Shown: in pieces, positions 1 through 10,089 of the stretch
Layout of the letters: each line of letters opens with the position of its first letter
Position numbering within the stretch: the stretch's first letter is position 1
Origin: Micrasema longulum
Taxonomy: Eukaryota; Arthropoda; Insecta; Trichoptera; Brachycentridae
Assembly (NCBI GenBank): GCA_022494885.1
Contig: JAGVSM010001125.1
Coordinates: 1 to 64,000, forward strand
Reading direction: 5' to 3'
DNA: 64,000 bases
Position numbers and translations under genes: made by a program
Notes under the pieces: model-generated
Database searches by the model: none
Told to the model about the DNA's origin: nothing
The model's input: the letters and a program-made list of their open reading frames with translations, nothing else

Positions 1-2
1 CT

Positions 3-260
3 ACATTCATACATCTTCTCGATAAATTCGATTCCCGGGAACTCATTAATCAACTTGCCTACCGTGTCCCCTCCAGGCCGACTAGACTCTCTGATATTTT
101 CTATATTCGTAAATTTAAAACTAATCATCGGAAACATTCTACGATCCCTCGTATATGTAAAACATTTAACAAAAAATTTAATAGTCTCGATATATTTAAC
201 ACTCCATACAATATGTACAGAAAAGAATTAATAGGCTTGATTCATGCTCTTCATTCATAA
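3..260 (+). mobile_element. LINE reverse-transcriptase C-terminal fragment
   Basis: An open frame runs in from the window edge and ends at TAA 258-260. It translates to a typical tail of a Jockey/CR1-like non-LTR polyprotein, with the pattern YRVPSRPTR followed by LDIFNTPYNMYRKELI. The fragment lacks the catalytic domain and is cut by the window start, so only the 3' end of the element is visible. Confidence 0.6.
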
Positions 261-401
261 CTCATTAAGTCATTAAATCAAACGCAATTTTCCACTCTCA
301 CTTTCCTTCAATCATCCTTTACCACTCCTTATCAATTTCCTTCTTTTCCTTTCCACTCTCCTTGTTTTGTCCATATTTATCTTATTTTAATATATAGTAT
401 T

Positions 402-1008
402 TTAACAAATTACAACAGAGATGAAGAACATTTAAGAGAAGGTAATATAGAAGTCTAGGCATCTACAGGGCTTATGACCTGTCACACTGTGTAACATTCA
501 CCATTCTGTCTATATTTGAACATCCATATTCCTTCAATTCTTTTATCTGTTGATGTTTGTGAAGTTAAAGAGCTGAAACCTTTATTTATGCGGGTGAGAT
601 TCATATAATTGAATTATTTCACCTACATACTAGACTAGGCAACGCCTGAAAATGTTATTTTTTCAATTTCTATACTTCTTCATGGACCAGGTAATTTATC
701 AACAATATTTTGAATTTCTTCAAATTTTTGTAGACTAGGACTGGATTCGACTCGATTGAATTGAAGGAATATAAATGTTCTAATATAGGCAGAATGGTGA
801 ATGTTACACAGTGTGTAAAGTGGCCACTTAAACCAGCCATTGACAGGTCATAAGCCCTGTAGATGCCTAGACTTCTATATTACCTTCTCTCAAATGTTCT
901 TCATCTCTGTTGTAATATGTTAATATGAGCAGCTCCCCAGGGAGTTGAATCCAGTCCTTGTCTACAAAAATTTGGACAAATTCAAAATATTGTTGATATG
1001 GTATTTTT
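402..1008. repeat. Dispersed fold-back repeat, two copies head to head
   Basis: Two copies of one repeat face each other: about 402-748 reads in reverse and about 744-1008 reads forward. Shared landmarks are AACAGAGATGAAGAACATTT, GGGCTTATGACCTGTCA and GTTACACAGTGTGTAAAGTG. The same unit recurs at about 3457, 11279, 19362, 32486, 38330, 38750, 39325 and 42455. It has no coding capacity and matches no superfamily I can name. Confidence 0.75.
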
Positions 1009-1284
1009 ATTATTTATATAGTTTAAACTTCAAGCCGTCGTCGCTTTATTACAGTATTATTTAGTGAATACATATAATTGGATGGCAGGCCCTACTATGT
1101 ATACATTTTATATAGTTTTTTTTTTTTTTAATATTAATTTAACCGGTACATCTGTTAGTATTCGAATAAAATAAAACAAAATAAAATCTTCTCATGCACG
1201 CACGCCAAACGGAGTAAATATAATACAATCTATAAAACAAGATAAAAAAGACACGACTTTTCGTGCCACCTAAATTAACAACAT

Positions 1285-1452
1285 CGTTTGGTCAGAGAAG
1301 TCACGTGTACTTTGCTCCCAAAATTTACAACACTACCTCTTGATCTAAAATTTAATACAAATAAACATGAATTTAAATTATTTGTTAAAAAGTGGCTTCT
1401 GGATTTGGGTCCCGAGAACTGCCTCGAGATGGTCACCCCACCAAAACAGTAG
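1285..1452 (+). mobile_element. LINE ORF2 tail fragment
   Basis: The frame starting near TTTGGTCAGAG reads FGQRSHVYFAPKIYN. After a one-base shift it continues as LPLDLKFNTNKHEFKLFVKK and stops at TAG 1450-1452. This matches the 'smFaPklWNsLPldLr' block at the end of many non-LTR polyproteins. The frameshift shows it is dead. Confidence 0.5.
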
Positions 1453-1689
1453 TATGTTTGAACTCGGAATTATTTTTGCATGTCTGCTATTTATATTTTA
1501 TGTTTATATCCATACAGTGTTTTTTATTGTATTATATTTATTTATTATGTACTGGGACATAATATAAAAATAATGTAAAGGAAATCTTATGGGAAATAAA
1601 TAAAATTAATTATTTCTCTTTTTTTTTCTTTTTTTTATTTATTTACAATTTTAAAAAACCCGTTAGGGTTACATTAGAAATTTTATGTT

Positions 1690-2595
1690 GTCTAGTCATT
1701 TTATGTCTCGTCTAGTCTAGTTAGTTCAGTCATCATGTGCTTTTTCAGATTGATTTTAAATTTGTCTCCAGTAAAAGTTTTCAAGTAGTAAAGTAGGTCG
1801 TTGTAGTGTTTAAGTCCATTATGTAGTATTTTTGACTGTCCTGTGTTTGTCTTTGTTTTTTCAATATGATAGTGTTGTTGTTGTCTGGTGTTATATTTGT
1901 GTATGTCAGCATTTTTGACTAATATTATGTCGTCGTCTTGTATGTTTCCCAGTGTTATTTTGTGCACAATTTTAAGGTCTCAATTTTAGTCAAGTAGTTT
2001 ATGTCAAACTGGTGTGTTTTTTTGTTCAGTTCAGTCGTAGAGGTCAGGTAGGGTAGGTTGTATGTTAGTTTAAGAATTTTATTTTGTTGTCTTTGTATTC
2101 TTGTTATGTCTGTCTTGTTACCAGTTCCCCAGAAGGCGATCATGTAACTCAATTTACTTTTGACATAGGCTTCGCACATCATAATTTTTTCCTTTCTCGG
2201 TATAAAATCTTTAATTTTGTAGAAGAGGCTATGTAGTGATGCCATTACTTTAGTGAGTCCGTCTATGTGTTTTGTCAATTTTAATTGTCTGTCCATTGTG
2301 AGTCCTAGGTAAGTCACATGTTCTAGTTCTTTAAGAGTTTCGTTGTTTATTTTTATGTTCATGTTATGGTTTTTCTTTTGTGTTTCGAAATGTATTATAT
2401 TGCATTTCTTGGCATTTAGTGTTAAGAAGTTTTTGTTTGTCCATTCTAATAGTTTTTGCACGTCATTGTTGATGGTTTTAGTCGTTTCAATGTCATTTTT
2501 GTTTTCATATAAAATTCCTAAGTCGTCCGCATAGATAGTTTTTTTTCCCATTATGTCACTGTGTATTATGTCGTTAATGTAAAAGTAAACCTTGA
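1690..2595 (-). mobile_element. LINE reverse transcriptase, 5'-truncated, frameshifted
   Basis: On the minus strand the reading VYFYINDIIHSD leads into the catalytic box YADDLGILYE. The palm and thumb regions follow, with ..HVTYLGLTMDRQL.. and ..KSKLSYMIAFWGTGNK... A frameshift near 1960 splits off the last 88 codons, which contain ADIHKYNTRQQ. The upstream part of the RT and any endonuclease are missing, so this is a truncated, inactive copy. The clade is uncertain but Jockey/CR1-like. Confidence 0.75.
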
Positions 2596-2889
2596 CAAAG
2601 AAGCTTGTTTGCTTTGAAACCGGTCGGTGAAAAATAAAAATTAGCGGTTAAAAACAAAGTTGTTTTATTCATTTAATTATTATGAAGATAAATCAATTAA
2701 CTTCCATCGTTATGCTGACGGTACAAAAACCAAAGATAACTTTTGATAAAAAAATATGCATCCTTGATTTTCTTTAGATTGAACAACTGTGTAAATATGA
2801 GGTGACAGCTGAAATGAAGATGCATGGTACTGATTTAGTGGTAACTCTATCACCGACTAAATAAGAACTACGGCGAAATTGGCACCAAA

Positions 2890-2940
2890 ATGATCATATC
2901 AAAAAGAAGCATCTTCTTTGCGTTATTTTTCATCCTTTTG
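2890..2940 (+). CDS. Candidate first coding exon with a signal peptide
   Basis: An ATG in good insect context (CCAAAATG) opens 17 codons: MIISKRSIFFALFFILL, with basic residues followed by a hydrophobic core. The exon is followed exactly by GTGAGT, a strong splice donor, in phase 0. This is what the first exon of a secreted-protein gene looks like. No second exon is visible nearby. The mucin-like exon at 17968 also starts in phase 0, but joining the two across 15 kb is speculation. The exon is short, so a chance occurrence is possible. Confidence 0.35.
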
Positions 2941-3114
2941 GTGAGTGAAACATTAATCAGCTGATATATATAACAAAAGTTTGAAGGATATAACTGAAAT
3001 AAATCTGTACGATAAAGAGCCGGGCACACAGAAACTTGGGTTTTATTATCTGCACTTGCCAAGTTTTTAATGATATTGGTACTCGTAGTATCAAATTGAT
3101 TTATTTCGCTTGAA

Positions 3115-3445
3115 TTCGCAGTCTCCTTGAATATGCCTTCTCTGTGTGGTCTCCTCAGTATTGCATACACAAGATAAGGCTTGAAAATATTCAGAAAACA
3201 TTTTTGAGACGTCTCAATTGGAGATCCAGATTAACGGACCCTAACATAATATTAAATATGGGGATTTTCCATAATATTCTTAATGGACGTCTTGATAGGC
3301 CTGTTCTGGTTTCTGAGTTGGCCCTTAATGTACCTGGCTACCGCACCCGTCACACGAATCTATCTCTTTTCCATGTACCTACAGTTCGCACCAACTATGC
3401 ACAGAACTCTCCTCTGATTCGCTTGACGCGTAATTATAATATTTT
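3115..3445 (+). mobile_element. LINE RT C-terminal fragment
   Basis: The translation LLEYAFSVWSPQYCIHKI, followed by QKTFLRRLNW and LNVPGYRTRHTNLSLFHV, is the region downstream of the RT palm in CR1/Jockey-like LINEs. The frame is open but has no 5' part. It runs directly into a copy of the dispersed fold-back repeat. Confidence 0.7.
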
Positions 3446-3456
3446 TTCAATTCAAT

Positions 3457-3760
3457 CAGATGAATCTCTTCGCAACAATAAAGGTTTCAGCTCTTTAACT
3501 TCACTAAAATCTACAAATGGAAGAATTAAAGAAATATGGATGTTCAAACATAGGCAAAATGGTGAATGTTACACAGTGTGTAAAGTGGCCACTTAAACCA
3601 GCCAATGACGGGTCATAAGCCCTGTAAATGCCTAGACTTCCATATTCCCTTATTTAAGGTATTATCCATCCCTGTTGTAATTTGTTAATCTTAATGACTC
3701 CCAAGGGGGTGAAATCCAGTCTTTTGTCTACGAACATTTGGACAAACTCAAATATTGTAC
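3457..3760 (+). repeat. Dispersed fold-back repeat copy
   Basis: Carries the landmarks of the 402-1008 family (GAATGTTACACAGTGTGTAA, CCACTTAAACCAGCCAATGA, ATAAGCCCTGTAAATGCC), ending at CAAATATTGTACTG. An open frame runs through it only as an extension of the preceding LINE frame. Confidence 0.7.
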
Positions 3761-3769
3761 TGTTTTATT

Positions 3770-4243
3770 GTTTATTTATTTATTTGACGGACTTATGCAG
3801 TCTTTTCTAACAACGGTATATACAATTTCTTATAATTAATACAGGCACTAATTAAATAAAATTTAAGCTAGGACAAAAAAAAAATTCTACCTCAAGACAA
3901 GATCCGGTCGTCGTAGTGAATTTTCAAATCTATAAATACTTGCACCAAAAACGCCCAGATCTTGTCTCGAGTTTACAATACGACACAATCGGGACATTGG
4001 TGCACGCGAGCCATAGTTTGCGCTGTGCTGATCGAGGAACAGCGCATTATTATTTCGCAATCGGCGGATCGGAACATTGAATGCCACTTGTTCCAGTAAC
4101 GATGGTACATCAATTAATCCATTCAGCAAATTAAACATAAATATGGAGTCAATGCTATTTCTACGTTTTCGTAAACTTGAGATTTTTAACATTGACTCCA
4201 TTCCTTCATTGTCATTAAATTTATAATTACCCGTTATTTTCAC
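3770..4243 (-). mobile_element. LINE RT C-terminal fragment with TTTA-type tail
   Basis: The minus strand encodes MFNLLNGLIDVPSLLEQVAF, then RRLRNNNALF and RLCRIVNSRQDL, the conserved C-terminus of a CR1/Jockey-like polyprotein. The 3' end carries a TTTATTTATTTATTTG tail (about 3770-3785 on the plus strand). A second, longer copy of the same family is at 32770-33480. Confidence 0.75.
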
Positions 4244-4414
4244 AAATAATTTAATTTTTTAATTAATCGCACGTAATTTAATGTTTTTTCCCAAAGAAAG
4301 TTTTATCAATACATTGTTTTTCATTCAATATTCAACATTACTTTTTATACTATAGTCCGAGGGGGAATTAAGGCGCTGGCCGGGCGGTTAGAACAAAATA
4401 CATTAAAGTCCCAT

Positions 4415-4470
4415 AGTTATTTGAAGACCTGTAATAAAATTGGGCCTAAGCACCAGAAAAGTGAAAAAAA
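4415..4470 (+). repeat. Short inverted repeat arm flanking a transposon-like gene
   Basis: The stretch GAAGACCTGTAATAAAAT.GGGC.TAA recurs inverted at about 6100-6157, on the far side of the broken gene at 4680-5916. In frame it reads LKTCNKIGPKHQK here and MKTCNKIGLKYQK at the other arm. It may be a subterminal repeat of one element or a duplicated coding scrap. Confidence 0.45.
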
Positions 4471-4679
4471 GTTACAAGGGTTTAAAGATATACTCAGTTT
4501 TTTTGGTATACAGCATATATTTTTTAATTCTTTAAAATGTGTACAAATGTGTAAGAAATAAGTTTAGAAAATGTTGAGTAAATCTTTTTTTTTCGTCCGT
4601 GATCCGGCTTTGGTAATCTAATTGGCGTAGTTTGTAGGTTTTATATCGCCAATTTATTTATTTATTTTTAAATTTAATT

Positions 4680-5139
4680 AATTTATTACTTATCTTAGCT
4701 CGTGAATAGTGGCTTTCTTGTCGTGGAAACAATTTAACATGCCCGATGACTTGGTTTTCGTCTTCATGATCGAATTTTCGATATTTTTTCTTATTACCCC
4801 TTTTTCGGTGAGGATAGTCTCTCCGCGTTTTTTTCTCTATTAGTAGGATTCGAATACCTTAATACTTACTCCAAATATATCAATAAAAGTGGCACGACAG
4901 ACATTGACTACTTGACCATTGTCATTAGGGACAGTGTAATAAACAATACACTGCCTTTTGCTTTCTGATGGGTTTTTGTATTTCCCATTTCTCCGTCTTT
5001 TAATGTTTGAAATATGGAATAATCCCATTAAATATGCACTTTGCTTCAACCAGTCACCAGCTTCGTAAAATTATTTATGCAACTGCAGTTTTTGATCATA
5101 AAGAAGACTTTTACAGTCATTCTGGCACTTGCAAGTGAA
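4680..5139 (-). pseudogene. Broken exon 2 of a multi-copy, probably transposon-linked gene
   Basis: A polypyrimidine-CAG acceptor ends at 5140. The minus-strand frame then reads FTCKCQNDCKSLL, hits an in-frame TAA, and continues as FYEAGDWLKQSAYLMGLF, CIVYYTVPNDNGQVVNVCRA and FIDIFGVSIKVF to a stop. After a frameshift, GHVKLFPRQESHYSRAK follows. The order CKC..C, FY..GDW.KQ.AYL, VC...F...FG, FP..ESHYSR is the pattern I associate with a multi-copy uncharacterised insect protein family. Its function is not established to my knowledge. One nonsense codon and one frameshift make this copy a pseudogene. Confidence 0.6.
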
Positions 5140-5751
5140 CTGAAAAAAAAAGTCAACTTTACGGAGGACTGTCAAAAATAACCCTAAATGCCACTTTCTA
5201 AGGTTAACATACAAACAATACTACAAATTATTTACCTGGGTGAATATGTATTTCACTTTTGACATTTCGAAATGCCGTATTTTTATCGCTTTCTTGCCAA
5301 AAAATAAATATTCACCCACCTATCTGATAATCTCGCAGGAGTAATTAGGAAAATGCCCAATGTTTCTTGTAAATTAAGCTATAAAGCTATTAATCTTCTA
5401 AATTATATATGAAATACATACTAAATTGTACATGAATTTTAGTTAAAACGTTTGAATAAAATTTGTGAAATTAGGTATAACGGGGTTACTTGTTACAGCT
5501 ATAAATATAGAAAAATCCTTTTAAAATCTCAGAATAAATAAGGCAAAGTATCATGCGAATGAACATAAAATACTCCGCTATTCTTAAAACTTTAGTAATT
5601 CACTCAAAGATTGTATTTTAAGCCAATATTTTTCCATACTCTTTGACCCCTGTGCACCTCAGACATCGTTTGCACATCCCTAGATTCTGAACGCTAGTTA
5701 AAACTTGTCAAAAATTTGTCAAAACAGATTTTTAAAAACAAATCGGCTTAC

Positions 5752-5916
5752 CGAAGTATTCGGAGGACTTATTGCTGGTACCATCACATTTTTAGTAGAA
5801 CAATATTGTTTCCCTTGGGCTTTTAACTTTTTATTTTCACTTAACTTATTAAAACCACTTCTTTTCCGCTTTGTTGTAAAAGGCGTATCCGGATCACAAG
5901 TCTCGCGTCCAGCCAT
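5752..5916 (-). pseudogene. Exon 1 of the same transposon-linked gene
   Basis: The minus-strand ATG at 5916 opens 55 codons beginning MAGRETCDPDTPF. They include a basic stretch KRKRSGFNKLSENKKLKAQG and QYCSTKNVMVPA, and end at the donor GTAAGC in phase 0. The acceptor at 5140 is also phase 0, so the two exons splice in frame across about 0.6 kb. The 'xxLKAQGKxYxxxxxxxVPA' block then CKCxxxC is the family's usual order. The exon itself is intact, while the downstream exon is broken. Confidence 0.5.
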
Positions 5917-6099
5917 TTTGTATGAAATGCTTAGCGCTGCGATTAATCACGTAGGCCCTTATATGCGTTAATGGGTATTGTACTTAGGCTCCATCCCATA
6001 TACATGACTTCAGATTGATATAAAATATTTTTTTCTGGTACATAAGTTCTAATTTGTGTTATTGGCATAGGCATATAGAACATTTCCTCATACTCAACG

Positions 6100-6157
6100 T
6101 CATTTTTTATTTTTTGGTATTTAAGCCCTATTTTATTACAGGTCTTCATTTGATAGT
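6100..6157 (-). repeat. Second arm of the short inverted repeat
   Basis: Minus-strand copy of the GAAGACCTGTAATAAAAT segment seen at 4415-4470. A 72-codon frame (5943-6161, starting MDYQMKTCNKIG) extends beyond the arm, but I recognise no domain in it. Confidence 0.4.
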
Positions 6158-6254
6158 CCATATTTTAAAAGTTTTTTTCCTAAATATTCTTATCAAAAGC
6201 CTATAAATCCTAAAAAACAGCAATAAATTGTGTTTGGACTTGGAGGTATTGGAT

Positions 6255-7141
6255 AAAAATGGATAATTTTTCAGTAAGCTGCTTGTTGTATGCTGATGAT
6301 GCAGTTCTGTTAGCAAGCAGCGAGGCTGATTTGCAGCAAATAGTCTCAAGAATGTATGATGTATGCCTGGAGAGCAAACTGGCGATGAACGAAAGTAAGT
6401 CAAAAGTGATGGTATTTGAAAGGAGAAGTGAGGTTACTGACTGCATAATAAATGTAAACAACGAATGTCTCGAGCAAGTAGAAGAATTTGTGTATCTGGG
6501 AAGCATGTTTTCAAGAGATGGAAGAGTAGAAAAAGATGTTGAAAGAAGAGTGAATGCGGGCAACAAAATGAACGGAGCACTAAGCACAGTAATTTCTAAT
6601 AAAAATATGTCAATCGAAGCTAAACTGGCAGTGCACAACGGAGTTTTAGTCCCAACACTTATGTTTGGAAGTGAAACATGGAACTGGCAGAGGAAGGATG
6701 AAAGCCGAGTAAACGCGGTTGAAATGCGATCTCTTAGACGAATGTGTGGGAAATCAATGTATGACAGGGTTACGAATGATGAAATCAGGCGAGAGTGTAA
6801 ATCTGAGTTAAGTATAATTGATAAGATTAAGAAAGGGTCTCTGAGATGGTTTGGTCACGTAGAACGAATGGACGACGAAAGAATGGTAAAACAATTATAT
6901 ATGGCGAAAATGAACGGCAACGTGAGACGAGGACGACCAAGGAAGACGTGACATGATCAGATAAACCAAAATCTTAAGTCTGGTCATGTCACAAACAGAC
7001 AGAACCGAAGGGCATGTATGACAAGATGTATGAATGTGGAAGAGGCTAGGATTGTATGCTGGGATAGACGTGTGTGTCGGTCCATTATCTCTGCCTATCC
7101 CTACGGGGAAATGGCGTGATGGTAGTAGTAGTAGTAGAGAT
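6255..7141 (+). mobile_element. RTE-like LINE 3' part with short tandem-repeat tail
   Basis: The frame at 6259-6951 contains the RT box CLLYADDAVLLA, then FVYLGSMFSRDGR, LVPTLMFGSETW, MRSLRRMCG, LRWFGHVERM and RRGRPRKT. The next codon is TGA where sister copies at 15500 and 21480 read TGG (KTWHDQI), so a nonsense change ends the frame. The 3' end is a (GTA)n microsatellite at about 7125-7141, the kind of tail typical of RTE elements. It is 5'-truncated. Confidence 0.8.
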
Positions 7142-7184
7142 ACATTTGAAACAGCTTTACAATTTCAAACCGTTCTCCCGTTAT

Positions 7185-7345
7185 TATATTGTCGGCATCG
7201 TGGTGTACTGGTCGGTGCGTTTGCCTACCACGCAAGAGGTCTGGGGTTCGATTCCCGGCGCGGTTGACATGAAATATTTCTTCAAAAGTGTGTAAGACTG
7301 ATCATCTTACCTTCATGTAACAAAAATGATCAAGTTTGGGTTGCA
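7185..7345 (+). mobile_element. tRNA-Gly-derived SINE (family 1)
   Basis: 7195-7263 resembles a tRNA-Gly gene: start GCATCG, an A-box-like TGGTGTACTGG, an anticodon-loop region CTACCAC and a perfect B box GGTTCGATTCC. The acceptor stem does not close and the sequence runs on into a non-tRNA body (TGACATGAAATATTTC..., CTTCATGTAACAAAAATGATC). A diverged copy lies at 55230-55460 in the intron of gene F. SINE rather than a working tRNA. Confidence 0.65.
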
Positions 7346-7550
7346 AAGATTGGGTTGTGGTCCTGTGGCTAGTGTCTCGGACTCACGGACCAAAGGTCTG
7401 TGGTTCGAATCCCACTTTACCCCAACTTGATTCCATTTTCTAATAGTGAGTTATTTACAACTCGTTGAAAGTGGCCCTCAAAATTAAATATTTTGGTAAA
7501 TCATAAGAACGTAAATATTTATTTAAAAAAAAAAAAAAAGAAAAAAAAGT
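7346..7550 (+). mobile_element. tRNA-derived SINE (family 2) with poly(A)
   Basis: 7352-7425 has A- and B-box-like blocks (GGTCCTGTGGCTAGTG; GGTTCGAATCC). The body contains AATAGTGAGTTATTTACAAC and ends in an A-rich tail at 7512-7550. A second copy lies inverted at 11745-11895 with the same body, which shows it is a dispersed element. Confidence 0.65.
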
Positions 7551-7724
7551 TACTCTTCGATTCTGATGCTGATTCTTTAAGAAAGCTTTTTAAAGAAATG
7601 AACATTACGACGGTATAAAGCCGGTATATTTATGATAATATTATGCGTTTGCGTAAAACTATGCCTCTCTTTCAAAAATATAACGACAAACATAAATATA
7701 AAACCAAAAATAAAGACAAATTCT

Positions 7725-8560
7725 TCTTCCACAGCCTTATTCTCTCCAATGCTGGATGGCGGGTTCTTCCAAACGTCTCCGTTCCTTCCTATCACCCGCT
7801 TTCATCATCCACGTTTTACCGGCAATAGAGGCAATGTCGTCGACCCATCTTTTCAGTGGCCTTCCAACACTTCTTTTGTTTGCCCACGGTCTCCACTTTA
7901 TTATTCCGGGTGTCCACCTGCCATCATTTTGTCTCGCCGAGTGTCCTGCCCACTGCCATTTCAATTTCGCTGCACGATCCATGATATCCACGACTCCGGT
8001 TCGGCGCCCTCTTTCTTCATTTCTTATAATGTCTCTTAGACATACACCGAGCATCTGTCTTTCCATGGATCGTTGCGTGCATTTAAATTTCTGTCTACTT
8101 TTTTGTGTTATAGACATGGTTTCTAGTCCATATTTTGTCACCGGCAATATGCACGATTCATATTTTTGTCTTTTCAAGCATATATGGATTTAAGTTTGCC
8201 GAAAGCAGCCCAACTTAGCCCTATTCTTCTTGGTAACTCCACTGTCTGGTTATCTTTACCAAGTTTGACTTTGTGTCCTAGATAAATGTATTCATCGACC
8301 ACTTCGATTTTATTATCGTTAAAGAAAATGTCTCGTCCTGTTGGACTCATAATCTTTGTTTTATGAATATTCATTTCCAAACCAATCCTCTTTGAAGCCT
8401 CACGTAGTTCCATAATCATTTCGCCTAGTTCATTCATGTCTTTATTTATGACTACTATATCATCTGCGAATCTGAAGTGACTCAAGTACATGCCATCTAT
8501 CTTAACACCTTTATTTTCCCAATTTAGGGTTTTAAATACATCCTCTTAGGCTAGCGTAAA
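7725..8560 (-). mobile_element. LINE RT fragment, frameshifted (RTE/endonuclease-RT type)
   Basis: The minus strand reads LSHFRFADDIVVINKDMNEL, MNIHKTKIMSPTGR and EYIYLGHKVKLGK. After a frameshift near 8175 it continues with CILPVTKYGLETMSITQKS, LGVCLRDIIRNEE, KWQWAGHSARQNDGRW and KRSVGRPLKRWVDDI. The FADD box and the WxGH..R....GRP..RW tail identify the C-terminal half of a non-LTR RT. A deleted copy sits at 39577-39945. Confidence 0.8.
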
Positions 8561-8619
8561 GAGTTTTGGCGATATTGTGTTCTCTAAGACAAATTAGTAA
8601 TCCCAAAATTAAAAAGTTA

Positions 8620-8790
8620 GGTAAGCACATCGTTTGTTGGACCCGCGTACGCTTCAACAATAGGATTCCCGACAGTGTCCGAAATATGACGGACAATAAA
8701 TTCCAAATTTGTAAAAAAGACGTACTTCTAAAAGAGGCCTATTATGGACTAAATGAGTACACGGAAGACAGCAGTATATGGAACTGACAA
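8620..8790 (+). mobile_element. LINE polyprotein tail fragment
   Basis: The frame reading FNNRIPDSVRNMTDNKFQIC, then KDVLLKEAYYGLNEY matches the 'lfN.LP..ir......Fk..lk..Ll...fY...Ey' end of several non-LTR polyproteins. There is no catalytic domain. Confidence 0.5.
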
Positions 8791-8839
8791 TATTATTTTA
8801 TTTGTGTTTATTTTTTTAATTATTTTTAGAATATGTATT

Positions 8840-9355
8840 TATATTTATTTATTTGTGATATACGGCCTAAGCCAATTACAACAGTTACACAAAGAAACAT
8901 ATAAATACAAAAAACAGAAAACAAAGATCGTAAAACTATGTAGCAAAGACAAACAAGGGCAATACAATAATGGCATACAATATATTCATAAAAATGAAAA
9001 ACATAAAACTTCGAGCTAAACCATGCCAATCCAACTTCATCCCACACTGTTTTGGTCGCGAAGAGAACTACGAAAAGCCGGAAAATCCATCCCAAAGAAT
9101 TCCAAGTCGTGTGATGAATTGACTAATCTACACATTCTGGACATTGAGGCATAAAAACAAAAGTTGCTCTTAGAAGATTTAATAAATAGCAGATTTTGAC
9201 TTCTGGTGACGCGGTTGGGAACATGAAAAGAAATTGATCGCAACAGAGATGGGACATCACTTAAAGCATTAAGTATTTTGAAAATGCATATAAGGTCCAT
9301 CTCAGTTCTATGTCTCTCGAATGAAGACAGATTAAGAGATTGAAATTGATTATAT
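8840..9355 (-). mobile_element. LINE RT C-terminal fragment with TTTA tail
   Basis: The minus strand encodes MDLICIFKILNALSDVPSLL, SFHVPNRVTRSQNLLF and MSRMCRLVNSSHDLEFFG. This is the same family as the copy at 14328-15150, including the shared 3'UTR phrase GGCCTAAGCCAATTACAACAG. It is truncated at the 5' side. Confidence 0.75.
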
Positions 9356-9399
9356 ATTGAAACTTTACTGTCTTTTTGTGTTGTTTCGTTTATCCGTAT

Positions 9400-9773
9400 A
9401 CAGGATGTTCATTCAACCCTGTCACATCCAAAACCACGATGATCAGTATGAGCAAAAAGACATATTGGCACATAAAAATAAATTTTTGGAACGAATAAAA
9501 TTTTTAAAAATAAAATATTTAAAAAAACCAAATGGTTGCTTACCTCTGCAGGGGAGAAACGACGAAGGGGAGGGGGGAGTCTGATACACCACCGACGGCG
9601 TGGCCACGCCCCCTCGCTTCTCCCCTGCAGAAGTAAGCAACCATTTGTTTTTTTTAATATATATATTTTTTTTAATTCTTTGTTCTAAATATTATTTTTT
9701 ATATGCCAATATGTCTTCTTGCCCATACTGATCATCGTGGTTTCGGATGTGACAGGGTTTAATGAACACCTGT
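9400..9773. mobile_element. Nearly full-length palindromic (hairpin) MITE
   Basis: The left arm, from ACAGGATGTTCATTCAACCC, is matched along most of its length by the complement of the right arm, which ends ACACCTGT at 9773. Inside, CAAATGGTTGCTTAC and CTGCAGGGGAGAA occur on both arms. Arms are roughly 170-180 nt with few mismatches, so a transcript could form a long hairpin. There is no coding sequence. No clear target duplication is visible; the tip CAGGxTGTTCATT suggests a Tc1/mariner-type MITE, which is tentative. Confidence 0.7.
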
Positions 9774-10089
9774 TTATTGACTTTCAATAATCGTGTAAAT
9801 GATACCCACATTGAAGATAAAATAAATGTGCCCTATGCACCATTATGTAAGGAAAAGGAAAGATGATGATGGTGATATTTATTAAATGTAAATTAAAAAA
9901 TAAATTATTGTTGTTATCAAACATATATTGTACTATAACTATGTTGAATACAGTTCGCCCAAACAATTTTTTTTGGCCTAAACTGAAACTTTAAAAAATA
10001 ATTTAAGTAACTTATCGTTAAACTTTATGAGTTTATTAACTCTAGGGTGGCTGTGACGTCACACTAGTCGACATACGACACTAGACATG

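Noticed and set aside
5705..5971. 88-codon plus-strand frame with hydrophobic segments
   Set aside because: It is antisense to the transposon-linked exon 1, which has a matching splice donor and a recognisable continuation.
7195..7263. Possible functional tRNA-Gly gene
   Set aside because: The acceptor stem does not pair, the sequence continues into a dispersed body, and a diverged copy exists at 55230.
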